Source: Microbacterium limosum (lineage in GTDB: Bacteria; Actinomycetota; Actinomycetes; Actinomycetales; Microbacteriaceae). Taken from it: DNA of 64,000 bases. Positions 46,572 through 55,435 of the stretch are shown here, piece by piece. The notes under the pieces were generated by a model. The model ran no database searches, had not been told where the DNA came from, and was given only the letters and a program-made list of their open reading frames with translations. The position numbers were made by a program, and so were the translations under genes. The stretch covers positions 1,860,001 through 1,924,000 of the forward strand of contig NZ_CP137080.1 in assembly GCF_036324365.1 (NCBI RefSeq). The letters are read 5' to 3'. The stretch's first letter is position 1. Every line of letters starts with the position of its first letter.

Positions 46572-47842
46572 GCCTGTCCACGATCGACGAGGCCCTCGAC
46601 GCGCTCCGCGCGGGTCGTCCCGTGCTCGTCGCCGACGACGAGAATCGCGAGAACGAGGGCGACGTCATCCTCTCCGCCGAGCTCGCCACCCCCGAGTGGG
46701 TGGCGTGGACGGTGCGGTGGTCGTCGGGATTCGTCTGCGCGCCGATGCCGGCGGAGTTCGCCGACCGGCTCGACCTCCCCCCGATGGTCGAACGCAACGA
46801 GGACGCACGCGGCACGGCCTACACCGTCAGCGTGGATGCCGCGGACGGCGTCACGACGGGCATCAGCGCCTCCGACCGTGCGCACACGCTCAACGTGCTC
46901 GCGAACCCCCGGTCCACGCCCACGAGCGTCATCCGCCCCGGCCACATCCTTCCCCTGCGCGCCGTCGACGGCGGGGTGCGGGAGCGCAGCGGCCACACCG
47001 AGGCCGCCGTCGAGCTCATGCGGCTGGCGGGCCTGTCCCCCGTCGGCGCCATCGCCGAGGTCGTCGCGGAGGACGGCAGCATGATGCGCCTGCCCGGGCT
47101 GATCGAGCTCGGCGAGCGCGACGGGGTTCCGGTCATCACGATCGAACAGCTGATCGCCTATCTCGAGGAGCACGAACCCCGCGCGGAGGCCGCGGGCGGC
47201 GTGCACCGGCGGCGGGTGAGCCTGCGGGCCGAGTCCCGCGTGCCCACCGAGCACGGCGTCTTCCGCTTCCTCGCCTACAAGGACCGCACCACCGGCACCG
47301 ACCACCTCGCCGTGGTGGCGGGCGACCTGGAGGGCGCCCCCCTCGTCCGCGTGCACTCCGAGTGCCTCACGGGCGAGGCCTTCGGCTCGCTCAAGTGCGA
47401 GTGCGGACCGCAGCTGGATGCCGCGCTGGAGGCGATCTCGCGCGACGGAGGCGTCGTCGTCTATATGCGCGGGCACGAGGGCCGCGGCATCGGGCTCATC
47501 AACAAGCTGCGGGCCTACGGCCTGCAGGAGCGCGGCCTCGACACGGTGGACGCCAACCTGGCCCTCGGCCTGCCCGCCGACGCGCGTGACTACGCCGCCG
47601 CCGCCGGCATCCTCGCCGACCTCGGCGTCGAGCGCGTGCGCCTGCTCACCAACAACCCCGACAAGGTGTCGCAGCTGCGCGAGCTGGGGCTCGAGATCGT
47701 CGAGCAGGTTCCGCTGCTCGTCGGGGTGGGACCCAACAATCATCAATACCTGGAGACGAAGCGAGACCGCATGGGACACGTGATCGACGAAGACGACCTG
47801 GCCGAGGCGTTCGCCGAGATGAAGACGGGAAGCGACCAGTGA
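46568..47842 (+). CDS. ribBA: Bifunctional DHBP synthase / GTP cyclohydrolase II
   Basis: 424 residues. The DHBP-synthase half (about 1-205) has [14 protein letters not shown] and [11 protein letters not shown]. The cyclohydrolase II half (about 215-415) has zinc ligands in [16 protein letters not shown] and the GTP-binding [12 protein letters not shown]. It provides both starting branches of riboflavin synthesis. It overlaps ribE and ribH by 4 bp each. Confidence 0.96.
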   Translation: MSLSTIDEALDALRAGRPVLVADDENRENEGDVILSAELATPEWVAWTVRWSSGFVCAPMPAEFADRLDLPPMVERNEDARGTAYTVSVDAADGVTTGISASDRAHTLNVLANPRSTPTSVIRPGHILPLRAVDGGVRERSGHTEAAVELMRLAGLSPVGAIAEVVAEDGSMMRLPGLIELGERDGVPVITIEQLIAYLEEHEPRAEAAGGVHRRRVSLRAESRVPTEHGVFRFLAYKDRTTGTDHLAVVAGDLEGAPLVRVHSECLTGEAFGSLKCECGPQLDAALEAISRDGGVVVYMRGHEGRGIGLINKLRAYGLQERGLDTVDANLALGLPADARDYAAAAGILADLGVERVRLLTNNPDKVSQLRELGLEIVEQVPLLVGVGPNNHQYLETKRDRMGHVIDEDDLAEAFAEMKTGSDQ

Positions 47843-48312
47843 GCGGCAAGGGGGCCCCCGAGCGCGCGGGCACGGATGCCGCGGGCCTGAGGGTCGTCGT
47901 CGTCGCCGGCGAATGGCACGACGTCATCACCGACGGTCTCATCGCGGGCGCGACGCGGGCGCTCGACGCCGCCGGGGCGGCCCACCAGGTGGTGCGCGTG
48001 CCGGGGTCCTTCGAACTGCCCGTCGTCTGCAAGGCCGCGCTCGAGGCCGGCGCCGACGCCGTCGTAGCGCTCGGTGTCATCATCCGGGGCGGCACGCCGC
48101 ACTTCGAGTACGTCTCGTCCGCCGCCACGGACGGCCTCACCCGCGTGGCGATCGACACCGGCAAGCCCGTGGGCTTCGGGGTGCTGACCCTCGACGACGA
48201 GCAGCAGGGCATCGATCGGGCGGGCCTGCCCGGCTCGAAGGAGGACAAGGGCGCCGAGGCCGCGGATGCCGCGATCCGCACCGCCCTCGCGCTGCGCGCC
48301 CTGCGGGGCTGA
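47839..48312 (+). CDS. ribH: 6,7-Dimethyl-8-ribityllumazine synthase
   Basis: 157 residues with the lumazine synthase motifs [15 protein letters not shown] and [17 protein letters not shown], the His in the latter being the catalytic residue. It joins the DHBP and pyrimidine products of RibBA and RibD. It is the last gene of the riboflavin operon. Confidence 0.95.
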   Translation: MSGKGAPERAGTDAAGLRVVVVAGEWHDVITDGLIAGATRALDAAGAAHQVVRVPGSFELPVVCKAALEAGADAVVALGVIIRGGTPHFEYVSSAATDGLTRVAIDTGKPVGFGVLTLDDEQQGIDRAGLPGSKEDKGAEAADAAIRTALALRALRG

Positions 48313-48360
48313 GGCGCCGCAGCGCGCGATCGGGCGCGCGGCGGCGTAGGATCGTCCTTC

Positions 48361-48389
48361 GTGTGCCGGCGAACCCCGCCGGCGCACAC
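48361..48389 (+). terminator. Possible hairpin after the riboflavin operon
   Basis: GTGTGC-CGGCG pairs with CGCCG-GCGCACAC, with a 2-nt bulge, 48 bp after ribH. No T-tract follows, so it may be a weak terminator or part of the leader of the transporter gene downstream. The rest of this 179-bp gap shows nothing else recognisable. Confidence 0.35.
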
Positions 48390-48491
48390 GGTGCCCACCG
48401 ACGCGCCCCGGCGCGTCACCCTGCGCCGAGCGCTCCCACCGACCCCAGCCGCCACTTCGGCGTCGCCGCGCTCTCCGACAGGTTCTCCCGC

Positions 48492-49949
48492 ATGACCGCT
48501 TCAGCCACCTCCGCCCCCGCCCCGGCGCCCGCACCCGCCAACCCCCGCTCGCGCGTCATCACGGCGAGCCTCGTGGGCACGACGATCGAGTTCTACGACT
48601 TCTACGTCTACGCCACCGCGGCCGTGCTCGTCTTCCCGATCCTGTTCTTCCCGACCGGCAACGACACGACCGCGCTGCTCTCATCGTTCGCGGTCTTCGG
48701 CGCGGCGATGGTCGCGCGCCCCGTCGGGGCGGTCATCTTCGGGCACTTCGGCGACCGATTCGGCCGCAAGGCCACGCTCGTGGCGTCACTGCTGACCATG
48801 GGGATCGCGACCTTCCTCATCGGCTGCCTGCCGACCTTCGACGACATCGGCTGGTGGGCGGCCCTGCTGCTGCTCGTGCTGCGCCTCGCACAGGGCTTCG
48901 CGCTCGGCGGCGAGTGGTCCGGTGCGGCCCTCGTGGCGACGGAGAACGCGCCGCGCGGCAAGCGCGCGTGGTACGGCACCTTCCCGCAGCTGGGCGCCCC
49001 CATCGGGTTCATCATCGCCAACTCCGTGTTCCTCGCGATCTACTTCGCCCTGCCCCACCCCGACGGCGGCGCCCAGCGCTCCGAGGAGTTCCTCGCGTGG
49101 GGCTGGCGCGTGCCGTTCCTCTTCTCGGCCGTCATGGTCATCGTCGGCCTCTGGGTGCGCCTGAAGCTCGTCGAGTCGACGACGTTCACCTCGGCGTCGA
49201 CGGCGGGGACGATCCGCAGGTTCCCGCTCGGCGAGGTCGTGCGGCGGCACTGGCGCCAGCTCATCCTCGGCACGTTCATCATGCTCGCGACCTACGTGCT
49301 CTTCTACCTCATGACGAGCTTCACCCTCTCCTACGGCACGAAGGCGACCACCGACGCCGCTCAGGCGGCGGCGGATGCCGCGGGGACCGCGTTCGACGCC
49401 GCGACCTACGTACCCGGTCTCGGGTTCGGTTACACCGACTTCGTGATCATGCAGATCGTGGGCGTCGTGTTCTTCGGGATCTTCACGACGCTCTCCGGGC
49501 CTCTCGCCGATTCCCTGGGCCGCCGCCGCCTGCTGATGTGGATCACCGGGGGCATCTTCGTCTTCGGCCTGCTGTTCAACATCTTCCTGATGCCGCAGGC
49601 CGACCCCAAGTTCACCGGCGCTCTCGTGCAGGCCTTCCTCGTGCTCGGCTTCATGCTCATGGGCGCCACGTTCGGACCGATGGGGGCCGTGCTGCCCGAG
49701 CTGTTCCCGACGAACGTGCGCTACTCGGGATCGGCGATCTCCTACAACGTGTCCTCGATCCTCGGCGCCGCGCTCGCCCCCATCGTGGCGGTGGCCCTGT
49801 GGGCCGCGGCGGGCGGCAGCCCGTGGCTCGTCGGGGTGTACCTCTCGGTCATGGCCGTGCTGACCTTCGTCGCGCTCTGGCTCTCGCCCGAGACGAAGGA
49901 CATCGACTACGACTCCAACATCGGGACGACCGCCCCCCAGGCGTCATGA
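48492..49949 (+). CDS. MFS transporter, metabolite:H+ symporter (MHS) family
   Basis: 485 residues with about twelve membrane segments. ITASLVGTTIEFYDFYVYATAA near the start, GHFGDRFGRKATL in the first cytoplasmic loop, RLAQGFALGGEWSGAALVATE and LPELFPTNVRYSGSAISYNV are characteristic of the MHS group (shikimate, dicarboxylate, proline/betaine carriers). The substrate is unknown. Uptake of an aromatic or organic acid is conceivable, but the gene is 4.6 kb from the catabolic cluster. Confidence 0.88.
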   Translation: MTASATSAPAPAPAPANPRSRVITASLVGTTIEFYDFYVYATAAVLVFPILFFPTGNDTTALLSSFAVFGAAMVARPVGAVIFGHFGDRFGRKATLVASLLTMGIATFLIGCLPTFDDIGWWAALLLLVLRLAQGFALGGEWSGAALVATENAPRGKRAWYGTFPQLGAPIGFIIANSVFLAIYFALPHPDGGAQRSEEFLAWGWRVPFLFSAVMVIVGLWVRLKLVESTTFTSASTAGTIRRFPLGEVVRRHWRQLILGTFIMLATYVLFYLMTSFTLSYGTKATTDAAQAAADAAGTAFDAATYVPGLGFGYTDFVIMQIVGVVFFGIFTTLSGPLADSLGRRRLLMWITGGIFVFGLLFNIFLMPQADPKFTGALVQAFLVLGFMLMGATFGPMGAVLPELFPTNVRYSGSAISYNVSSILGAALAPIVAVALWAAAGGSPWLVGVYLSVMAVLTFVALWLSPETKDIDYDSNIGTTAPQAS

Positions 49950-50001
49950 CCCCGCTGCTGAGGGCGTCCTTGCTGGTGCTCACGGTGCACGAGCCTCTAC
50001 C

Positions 50002-50364
50002 GTGACGAGCATGGAGATTCTGCGCCACCTCGTCGTCCTGGTCCACCTCACCGGATTCGCGCTCCTCTTCGGCGCGTGGGCCGCCCAGGCATGGGGCGGC
50101 CGCCGGCAGATAACGCGACTCCAGCACGTCGGCTTCACCGTCGCCGCGGTCGCCGGGCTCGCGCTGGCCGCGCCGTGGGGGATCTCGTACGAGCTCGACT
50201 ACGCCAAGATCGCCACGAAGCTCGTCATCCTGCTCGTCATCGGCGCGCTGCTCGGCATCGGGCAGGCGCGCCAGCGCCGCTCCGGCGCGGCGCCCTCGGC
50301 GATGTTCTGGGGCATCGGCATCCTGACGTTCGCCAACGCGGCGATCGCCGTGCTCTGGCGCTGA
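50002..50364 (+). CDS. Small four-helix membrane protein, function unknown
   Basis: 120 residues with four hydrophobic segments (about 8-27, 45-60, 70-87, 99-118) separated by short Arg/Gln-rich loops. I recognise no family. The start is a GTG at 50002; an ATG three codons on (50011) is also possible. It is convergent with the ABC-2 exporter genes, with 9 bp between stops. Confidence 0.65.
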   Translation: MTSMEILRHLVVLVHLTGFALLFGAWAAQAWGGRRQITRLQHVGFTVAAVAGLALAAPWGISYELDYAKIATKLVILLVIGALLGIGQARQRRSGAAPSAMFWGIGILTFANAAIAVLWR

Positions 50365-50373
50365 GCGGATGCC

Positions 50374-51198
50374 TCAGTCCAGGAACAGCGCGCGCAGCCG
50401 GCGCGTGGTCATGAGCAGGCCCAGCGCGATCATCAGGGCGTAGTAGAGGACGTGCCACAGCATCCCGGGGTGCAGCGCGCCCGTCGTGAGACCACGCACG
50501 AGCTCGACACCGTGCCAGAGCGGCAGCGCCTGCACGATCGCCTGCACCCACTCCGGGTAGACCGTGATCGGGTAGAACGTCGCCGAGAACAGGAACATCG
50601 GCAGCATCACGAACTGGATCCAGTCCATGTGCTGGAACGCCTTCATGTAGCTCGTGACTGCCATGCCGAGACTCGCGAAGCCGAAGGCGATCAGCATGAC
50701 GGCCGGCAGTGCCAGCAGGGCCGTCCACGACAGATTGAGGCCCGCGAACTGCATGATCACGAGGAACCCGCTCGCATAGACGAGCCCGCGCAGCAGCGCG
50801 TAGAGGATCTCGCCCAGCGCGACATCGAACGGCCCGAGCGACGTCGCGAGCATCCCCTCGTAGAGCCGTCCGTAGTTGAGCTTGAAGAAGACGTTCCAGG
50901 TGGAGTCGTAGACGGCGCCGTTCATCGCCGACACCGCCAGCAGCGCGGGCGCGATGAACGCCGCGTACGAGACCACGACCCCGCTGGAGGTCTCGACGTC
51001 GCCGATGAGGGCGCCGAGCCCGATGCCCATCGAGGCGAGGTAGAACACGGGCTCGAAGAACCCGGAGAGCACGACGATCCAGCTCGAGGAGCGCGCCGCG
51101 ATGAGTCCCCGCTGCACGACGGCACCCGGGTTGCCCGCCCAGAGCGCGCGCACCCCGCCGCGTCGCGCTGCGGCGGGAACCGCCGTCGTCGCGCTCAT
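50374..51198 (-). CDS. ABC-2 type exporter permease (second)
   Basis: 274-residue permease of the NodJ/ABC-2 type. It has about six membrane segments. Family features are GFFEPVFYLASMGIGLGALIG and MLPMFLFSATFYPITVYPEWVQAI with the following PLWHGVELVRGL. It overlaps the sister permease by 4 bp. The cargo is unknown; such pairs with a NodI-like ATPase usually export drugs or lipids. Confidence 0.87.
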   Translation of the reverse strand: MSATTAVPAAARRGGVRALWAGNPGAVVQRGLIAARSSSWIVVLSGFFEPVFYLASMGIGLGALIGDVETSSGVVVSYAAFIAPALLAVSAMNGAVYDSTWNVFFKLNYGRLYEGMLATSLGPFDVALGEILYALLRGLVYASGFLVIMQFAGLNLSWTALLALPAVMLIAFGFASLGMAVTSYMKAFQHMDWIQFVMLPMFLFSATFYPITVYPEWVQAIVQALPLWHGVELVRGLTTGALHPGMLWHVLYYALMIALGLLMTTRRLRALFLD

Positions 51199-52097
51199 TT
51201 CGCGAGCCTCCGCGTGAAGACGCGCCGCGCGGCGACGTAGCCGCCCGCCGCCAGCAGCGCCAGGTAGACGACGTGGACCATAGTCTGCTCGGCGCTCTGC
51301 GGGGAGCCGTAGGTCACGAGCCGGCCGAGCTCGGAGGCGTGCCACAGCGGTGAGATCCACCCGATCCACTGCAGCCAGACGGGGAGGGTGTCGAGCGGAT
51401 AGAACGTGCCCGAGAAGAGGAACATGGGCATGAACACGAACCGCTGCACGAGCGCGAACTGTCCCCTGTCGTCCTCGATCGAGCCGGCGTAGGCCATGAG
51501 CGGCAACCCGAACGCGGCGCCCGCCAGGAGCGCGATACCGATGCCGATCCAGCCCGTCGCGGGGTCTGGCACCGCGCCGAAGAGCCACAGGAACGCGTAG
51601 TACGCCACGGCGGTCACGATCATCCGCGCCATCGCACCGAACACCACGCCGGTGGCGATCTGTCCGCTGGAGAGCGCCGAGGCGCTGAACCCGAAGAAGT
51701 ACCGGCGCCACTTGAAGCCCGCCATGACGGGATAGGTGAACTCCTCGCTCGCGACCGAGATGGTGGCCGTCATCAGCAGCGCCGGCGCGACGAAGACGAG
51801 GTACGACACATCCCTCCCGCCGTCGACGATCGGCGCGTCGATCAGTGCGGCGAGCCCCACGGCGAGCCCCAAGAGGTAGAGGATCGGCTGCCCGAGCGCC
51901 CCGACGATGATCGTCCACCCGTAGGCGCGCATCGCCCGCACCATGTGCTCCGTGACGTACCAGGAGCCGAACCGCCGCGGCCGGCGACCCGCGGCGAGGG
52001 CCTCGGACCGCAGCTCGTCGAGGGAGGGCTGCGGACGCACACCCCCCGGCGCGGGGCCGGTCCGGGGATCGTGACCGGCGTGGTCGATGCCGCTCAC
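51195..52097 (-). CDS. ABC-2 type exporter permease (first)
   Basis: 300-residue paralogue of the next permease: EEFTYPVMAGFKWRRYFFGF, MPMFLFSGTFYPLDTLPVWLQWI and SPLWHASELGRLV align with its partner. A 50-residue cytoplasmic N-tail precedes six membrane segments. The GTG start overlaps the ATPase stop by 4 bp. The two unequal permeases suggest a heterodimeric channel. Confidence 0.87.
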   Translation of the reverse strand: MSGIDHAGHDPRTGPAPGGVRPQPSLDELRSEALAAGRRPRRFGSWYVTEHMVRAMRAYGWTIIVGALGQPILYLLGLAVGLAALIDAPIVDGGRDVSYLVFVAPALLMTATISVASEEFTYPVMAGFKWRRYFFGFSASALSSGQIATGVVFGAMARMIVTAVAYYAFLWLFGAVPDPATGWIGIGIALLAGAAFGLPLMAYAGSIEDDRGQFALVQRFVFMPMFLFSGTFYPLDTLPVWLQWIGWISPLWHASELGRLVTYGSPQSAEQTMVHVVYLALLAAGGYVAARRVFTRRLAK

Positions 52098-53035
52098 TCG
52101 ATCAGCGACCTTCCCGTGAGCCGGAGGAAGACGTCTTCCAGGCTCGAGCGCCGCACGAGCGAGGTCACCGGCGTCAGGCCCTCTGCCGTGATGCGCTCGA
52201 GGGCCCGTTCGCCGTCGTGGGTGTAGACGAGGATGCGGTCGGGGAGGACCTCCACCCGCTCCCCCGCCCCCTCGAGCCTCGGTGCGACCTGCTGGTTGCG
52301 TTCCGACCCGAACCTCACCTCGAGCACCTCGCGCGTGGAGTGCCGGCGGATCAGCTCGCTCGGGCTGCCCTCCGCCATGATCCTGCCCTCGTCCACGACG
52401 ATGAGGCGGTCGCAGAGCTGCTCGGCCTCGTCCATGTAGTGGGTCGTCAGCACGAGAGTCGTGCCCTGCTCCTTCAGGCGGAACAGGCGGTCCCACAGCA
52501 CGTGGCGCGCCTGGGGGTCGAGGCCGGTGGTCGGCTCGTCCAGCAGCAGGATGCGCGGGTCGTTCACCAGAGCGCGGGCTATCGTCAGCCGGCGCTTCAT
52601 GCCGCCGGAGAGCTGGTCGACCTTGCTGCGCGCCTTCTCCTCCAGCTGGGCGAACGCCAGCAGCTCGTCGGCCTTCCGATGGCACACCCGCGCGGGCAGA
52701 CCGAAGTAGCGACCGTAGATGAAGAGGTTCTCGCGGGCGTTGAGCTCGGCGTCCAGATTGTCCTGCTGGGGCACGACCCCCAGCCGCGAACGGATGTCGG
52801 GGCCGTGGCGGTCGGGGTCGAGGCCGAGGATCTGCAGCTGCCCGCTCGATCGCGTCGAGACCGCGCCCACCATCTTCATGGTCGTCGACTTGCCCGCCCC
52901 GTTCGGCCCCAGCAGGCCGAACGATTCCCCCGGCGCGACCTCGAAGGAGAGCCCGTCGACGGCGACGAGATCGGGCTTGCCCTTCACGCGGTACGACTTG
53001 CGCAGATCGACGGCGGAGATGACGGCTTCTGGCAC
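52094..53035 (-). CDS. ABC-2 exporter ATP-binding protein (NodI/DrrA-like)
   Basis: 313-residue ATPase. Walker A GPNGAGKST, Q-loop VVPQQDN, signature LSGGMKRR, Walker B ILLLDEPTTGLDP and switch His in LTTHYMDEAEQL are all present. A C-terminal domain of about 80 residues is typical of daunorubicin/NodI-type exporters. It is the first gene of a three-gene minus-strand operon with 4-bp overlaps. Confidence 0.93.
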   Translation of the reverse strand: MPEAVISAVDLRKSYRVKGKPDLVAVDGLSFEVAPGESFGLLGPNGAGKSTTMKMVGAVSTRSSGQLQILGLDPDRHGPDIRSRLGVVPQQDNLDAELNARENLFIYGRYFGLPARVCHRKADELLAFAQLEEKARSKVDQLSGGMKRRLTIARALVNDPRILLLDEPTTGLDPQARHVLWDRLFRLKEQGTTLVLTTHYMDEAEQLCDRLIVVDEGRIMAEGSPSELIRRHSTREVLEVRFGSERNQQVAPRLEGAGERVEVLPDRILVYTHDGERALERITAEGLTPVTSLVRRSSLEDVFLRLTGRSLIE

Positions 53036-53102
53036 CGCACCACCCTAGTCCGCATCCCGGACATCGCCTCCGGGCTGGACGCCCTCTCCTGATGTCGCCA
53101 TA

Positions 53103-53114
53103 ATTGGCTACAAT
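53103..53114. promoter_or_regulatory. Candidate promoter/operator before ligJ
   Basis: ATTG-N4-CAAT dyad containing TACAAT (53109-53114), a good -10 hexamer for the ligJ gene starting at 53144. The same GNCTACAATNC string occurs at 58305-58313 before ligM, suggesting common control. No convincing -35 is visible, which would fit an activator- or IclR/LysR-controlled promoter. Confidence 0.4.
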
Positions 53115-53143
53115 TCCTCGACGTAGAGACTCGGAGACAGCAC

Positions 53144-54159
53144 GTGATCATCGACTGCCACGGCCACTTCACCACGACCCCGCCGGGGGTCGCCGCATGG
53201 CGGGAGGCGCAGCTGGCGGCATCCACCGCCGACGAGCTCGATGCCGTCGCCGCGCGCGAGTACGAGGTGACCGACGACGAGATCCGGGATGCCGTCGGCG
53301 GCGCCCAGCTCGCCCAGCAGCGGGAGCGCGGCACCGATCTCACGATCTTCTCCCCTCGCGCCAGCTGGATGGCCCACCACGTGGGCGACGAGCGCACGTC
53401 GCGGGAATGGACCAGGAGGCAGAACGACCTCATCCACCGCGTCTGCACGCTCTTCCCGGGCAGCTTCGCCCCCGTCGCGCAGCTGCCGCAGAGCCCGGGC
53501 GCTCCGATCGAGGGCGCGGTCGCCGAGCTGCGGCGCTGCGTCGAGGAGCTCGGCTTCATCGGCTGCAACGTCAACCCCGACCCGAGCGGGGGCGATGGGA
53601 CGGCCCCGCCCTGTCGGATGCGTACTGGACGCCGCTCTGGGAGGCGATGGAGGAGCTCGACGTGCCCGGCATGGTGCACGTGAGCGCATCGGACAACCCG
53701 ACCGTCCACACCACCGGCGCCTACTATCTCGCGGCCGACACGACCGCCTTCATGCAGGCCCTCAGCTCGGGGTTCCTCTCCCGGCATCCCGGCCTGCGCC
53801 TCGTGATCCCCCACGGCGGGGGCGCCGTTCCGTACCACTGGGGTCGATTCCGCGGCATGGCCCGCGACCAGGGGTGGGACTTCGAGGCCACCATGTCGCA
53901 GATCTGGTTCGACACCTGCGTGTACCACCAGCCCGGAATCGACCTCCTCCTCGAGGTCGTACCGACGTCCCAGGTGCTGTTCGGCTCCGAGATGATCGGC
54001 GCCGTGCGAGGCACCGACCCCGACACCGGTCGGCACTGGGACGACACGAAGGCCTACATCGAGGCGTCCGCACTGGATGCCGCGGCCCGCGACGCCGTCT
54101 TCGAGGGCAACGCCCGCCGGGTCTACCCCCGCATCGAGGGCTGGTTGCCGGCGCGGTAG
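53144..54159 (+). pseudogene. ligJ: 4-Oxalomesaconate hydratase (LigJ-type amidohydrolase), apparent 1-nt frameshift
   Basis: Amidohydrolase_2-family hydratase of the gallate/protocatechuate 4,5-cleavage pathway, making 4-carboxy-4-hydroxy-2-oxoadipate. It begins IIDCHGHFTT (metal HxH); later parts are VIPHGGGAVPYHWGRF, IWFDTCVYHQ and LFGSEMIGAVRGTDPDTG, matching LigJ landmarks. The frame breaks at the G5 run 53588-53592. The upstream frame would stop at 53683 (179 residues), and the rest is read in another frame to 54159. One extra G would restore NPDPSGGRWDGPALSDAYW and a 338-residue protein, the usual length. It may be a sequencing error or a true loss. Ribosome-binding site GGAGA before the GTG. 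Confidence 0.82.
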
Positions 54160-54190
54160 CGCACGCCCCTCTCCCGGGCAGAGGAGCATT

Positions 54191-54234
54191 GCCGAGGCGA
54201 GGGGGCCTTCGCGGGAAAGCCCCCTCGCCTCGGC
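54191..54234. terminator. Bidirectional terminator between ligJ and the convergent catabolic operon
   Basis: A perfect 16-bp stem (GCCGAGGCGAGGGGGC / GCCCCCTCGCCTCGGC) with a 12-nt loop. A second small hairpin (CGTCCTC / GAGGACG) follows at 54239-54261. Suited to stop both converging transcripts. Confidence 0.75.
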
Positions 54235-54318
54235 AGACGTCCTCTCCCGAGGCGAGGACGCCACGCGTCGCGACCGCTCAGACGGAACGGTGGAGCGCGC
54301 GAGCAGCCGGTGGAGGCA

Positions 54319-55422
54319 TCAGGCGAAGACCACCACCGGCTTGACGACCTCGCCGTTCTCCGAGGCGGAGAAGGCGTCGTTGATGTCGTGGAAGTCGAAG
54401 TTCTCCACGAGGCGGTCGAAGGGGAAGCGACCCTGCCGCCACAGCTCGATCAGTCGAGGGATGAAGACCTGCGGGATCGAATCGCCCTCGATGATCATCT
54501 TCAGCGACCAGCCCCGGGTCATGGACAGGCCGGTCTCGACGGCCGTCTCGGTGCCGGGCGCCTGAGCGCCGACGACGCCGACCGTTCCGCGGACGCCGAG
54601 AGAGTCCACCGCCTGGCGCAGCACATCGCTGCGCCCCGAGGTCTCGAGCGCGAAGTCCACTCCGTCGCCGGTCAGCTCCTTCACCCGCGCCGCGACGTCG
54701 CCCTCACGCGCATCGACCGTGTCGGTCGCCCCGAGCTCGAGCGCGAGCGCGAGACGGTCGGGGTTGACGTCCACCGCGATGATCCGTCCGCACCCGACCG
54801 CCACGGCGGCGAGCAGGGCCGACAGACCCACGGCACCCGCCCCGAACACGGCGAAGGTCGTGCCCGCCGCCGGGCGCAGCGAGTTCATCACCGCTCCGGC
54901 TCCGGTCTGGATGCCGCAGCCGAGCGGCCCCATGAGCTCGAGCGGCACATCGTCGGGCACCTTCACCACGGCGCGCTCGTCCGCGTTCGCGTATGTCGCG
55001 AAAGAGGATTGCCCGAAGAAGTGCGACGAGACCGCCGAACCCCCGGCATCCGTGAGCGCCGTGGAGCCGTCGATGCGGGTCCCGCCGAAGTTCAGGGCGT
55101 AGAGCGACTCGCAGTAGGTGCTCGCTCCCTCGAGGCAGTGCCGGCACCGGCCGCACGTGTTCACGGAGAGGACGACGTGATCGCCGGGGGCCACCGACCT
55201 CACCGCGCCGCCGACGGCCTCCACGATCCCCGCTCCCTCGTGGCCGAGAACGGCGGGCAGCGGCGTCGGGTAGATCTGGTCGCGGACGACGGCGTCGGTG
55301 TGGCACACGCCGGTCGCGACCATGCGCACCCGCACCTCCGTGGGGCGCAGCTCGTCGAGATCCAGCTCCTCGATGACGAGGGGGGCGCCCGCGTCGCGGG
55401 CGACGGCTGCCAGCGTCTTCAT
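54319..55422 (-). CDS. Zinc-dependent alcohol dehydrogenase (aryl-alcohol/XylB-like)
   Basis: 367-residue medium-chain NAD-dependent dehydrogenase. Catalytic zinc ligands lie in GVCHTD, GHEGAG and PLGCGIQTG. The structural zinc ligands are four Cys in NTCGRCRHCLEGASTYC. The NAD fold has FGAGAVGLSALL. The subgroup resembles aryl-alcohol dehydrogenases, so oxidation of a lignin-derived benzylic or cinnamyl alcohol is a reasonable inference. An alternative would be removal of an aldehyde by-product. It is the last gene of the minus-strand operon, 13 bp after the dioxygenase. Confidence 0.85.
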   Translation of the reverse strand: MKTLAAVARDAGAPLVIEELDLDELRPTEVRVRMVATGVCHTDAVVRDQIYPTPLPAVLGHEGAGIVEAVGGAVRSVAPGDHVVLSVNTCGRCRHCLEGASTYCESLYALNFGGTRIDGSTALTDAGGSAVSSHFFGQSSFATYANADERAVVKVPDDVPLELMGPLGCGIQTGAGAVMNSLRPAAGTTFAVFGAGAVGLSALLAAVAVGCGRIIAVDVNPDRLALALELGATDTVDAREGDVAARVKELTGDGVDFALETSGRSDVLRQAVDSLGVRGTVGVVGAQAPGTETAVETGLSMTRGWSLKMIIEGDSIPQVFIPRLIELWRQGRFPFDRLVENFDFHDINDAFSASENGEVVKPVVVFA

Positions 55423-55435
55423 CTTCGTTCCTTCC

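Noticed and set aside
48492..49949. Assignment of the MHS transporter to the aromatic cluster
   Set aside because: It is separated by an unrelated ABC exporter on the other strand and has no shared promoter motif; substrate cannot be told from the sequence.
53588..53592. Programmed ribosomal frameshifting in ligJ
   Set aside because: A G5 run alone, without a slippery heptamer or a convincing downstream stimulator, is better explained by a deletion or base-call error.
53144..53683. The 179-codon frame taken as a complete small amidohydrolase
   Set aside because: It ends inside the fold, lacks the second half of the metal site, and the missing half continues in another frame immediately after.
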